Below, in pieces: positions 1-6,178 of a DNA stretch of 6,178 nucleotides. Made by a program: the position numbers and the translations under genes. Origin of the DNA: an uncultured Collinsella sp. Its GTDB lineage: Bacteria; Actinomycetota; Coriobacteriia; Coriobacteriales; Coriobacteriaceae. The notes under the pieces were generated by a model that had not been told where the DNA came from, made no database searches, and saw only the letters and a program-made list of their open reading frames with translations. Numbering within the stretch: the stretch's first letter is position 1; every line of letters starts with the position of its first letter. The stretch spans positions 1-6,178 of the forward strand of contig CABUSE010000085.1 of NCBI GenBank assembly GCA_902494135.1, in the 5' to 3' direction.

Positions 1-2063
<2,063 letters not shown>

Positions 2064-2069
2064 TTGACT

Positions 2070-6178
<4,109 letters not shown>

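Overview
The window lies entirely inside the rpoB-rpoC operon, which encodes the two large, catalytic subunits of bacterial RNA polymerase. It holds the 3' two-thirds or so of rpoB (5' end outside the window) and most of rpoC (3' end outside the window). Both are on the + strand and separated by six bases. No other gene, RNA gene, mobile element, CRISPR array or repeat is supported.

The organism looks like a GC-rich actinobacterium, most probably of class Coriobacteriia (Collinsella/Olsenella-like). Long stretches of both proteins match the actinobacterial form of the enzyme. RpoB lacks the large proteobacterial insertion before its [12 protein letters not shown] motif, and the RpoC trigger loop has no SI3-type insertion. 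RpoC carries an N-terminal insert where other actinobacteria have one, and its catalytic Asp triad falls at residues 535/537/539, as in Mycobacterium as far as I recall. The genus-level call is from memory of the family and was not searched.

Layout: 1-2063 is RpoB from about E. coli residue 600 (just after the rifampicin region) to the end, including a long acidic Ala-rich tail. 2055-2060 is a strong Shine-Dalgarno inside the last rpoB codons. 2070-6178 is RpoC from its GTG start to residue 1369, still open at the window end. The two proteins assemble with alpha and omega into core polymerase.

The most interesting observation is at the right edge. After the usual last conserved segment of beta', RpoC continues for at least 109 residues. 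The final part aligns without gaps with the start of the alpha subunit C-terminal domain (alpha-CTD), and the Arg and Asn that contact DNA in alpha-CTD are conserved. This suggests an extra promoter-DNA or activator-binding module fused to beta'. Secondary oddities are a divergent bridge helix, trigger loop and following 'GLPRVxELFEAR' motif, an unusually acidic N-terminal insert, and a Ser at the position that governs fidaxomicin sensitivity.
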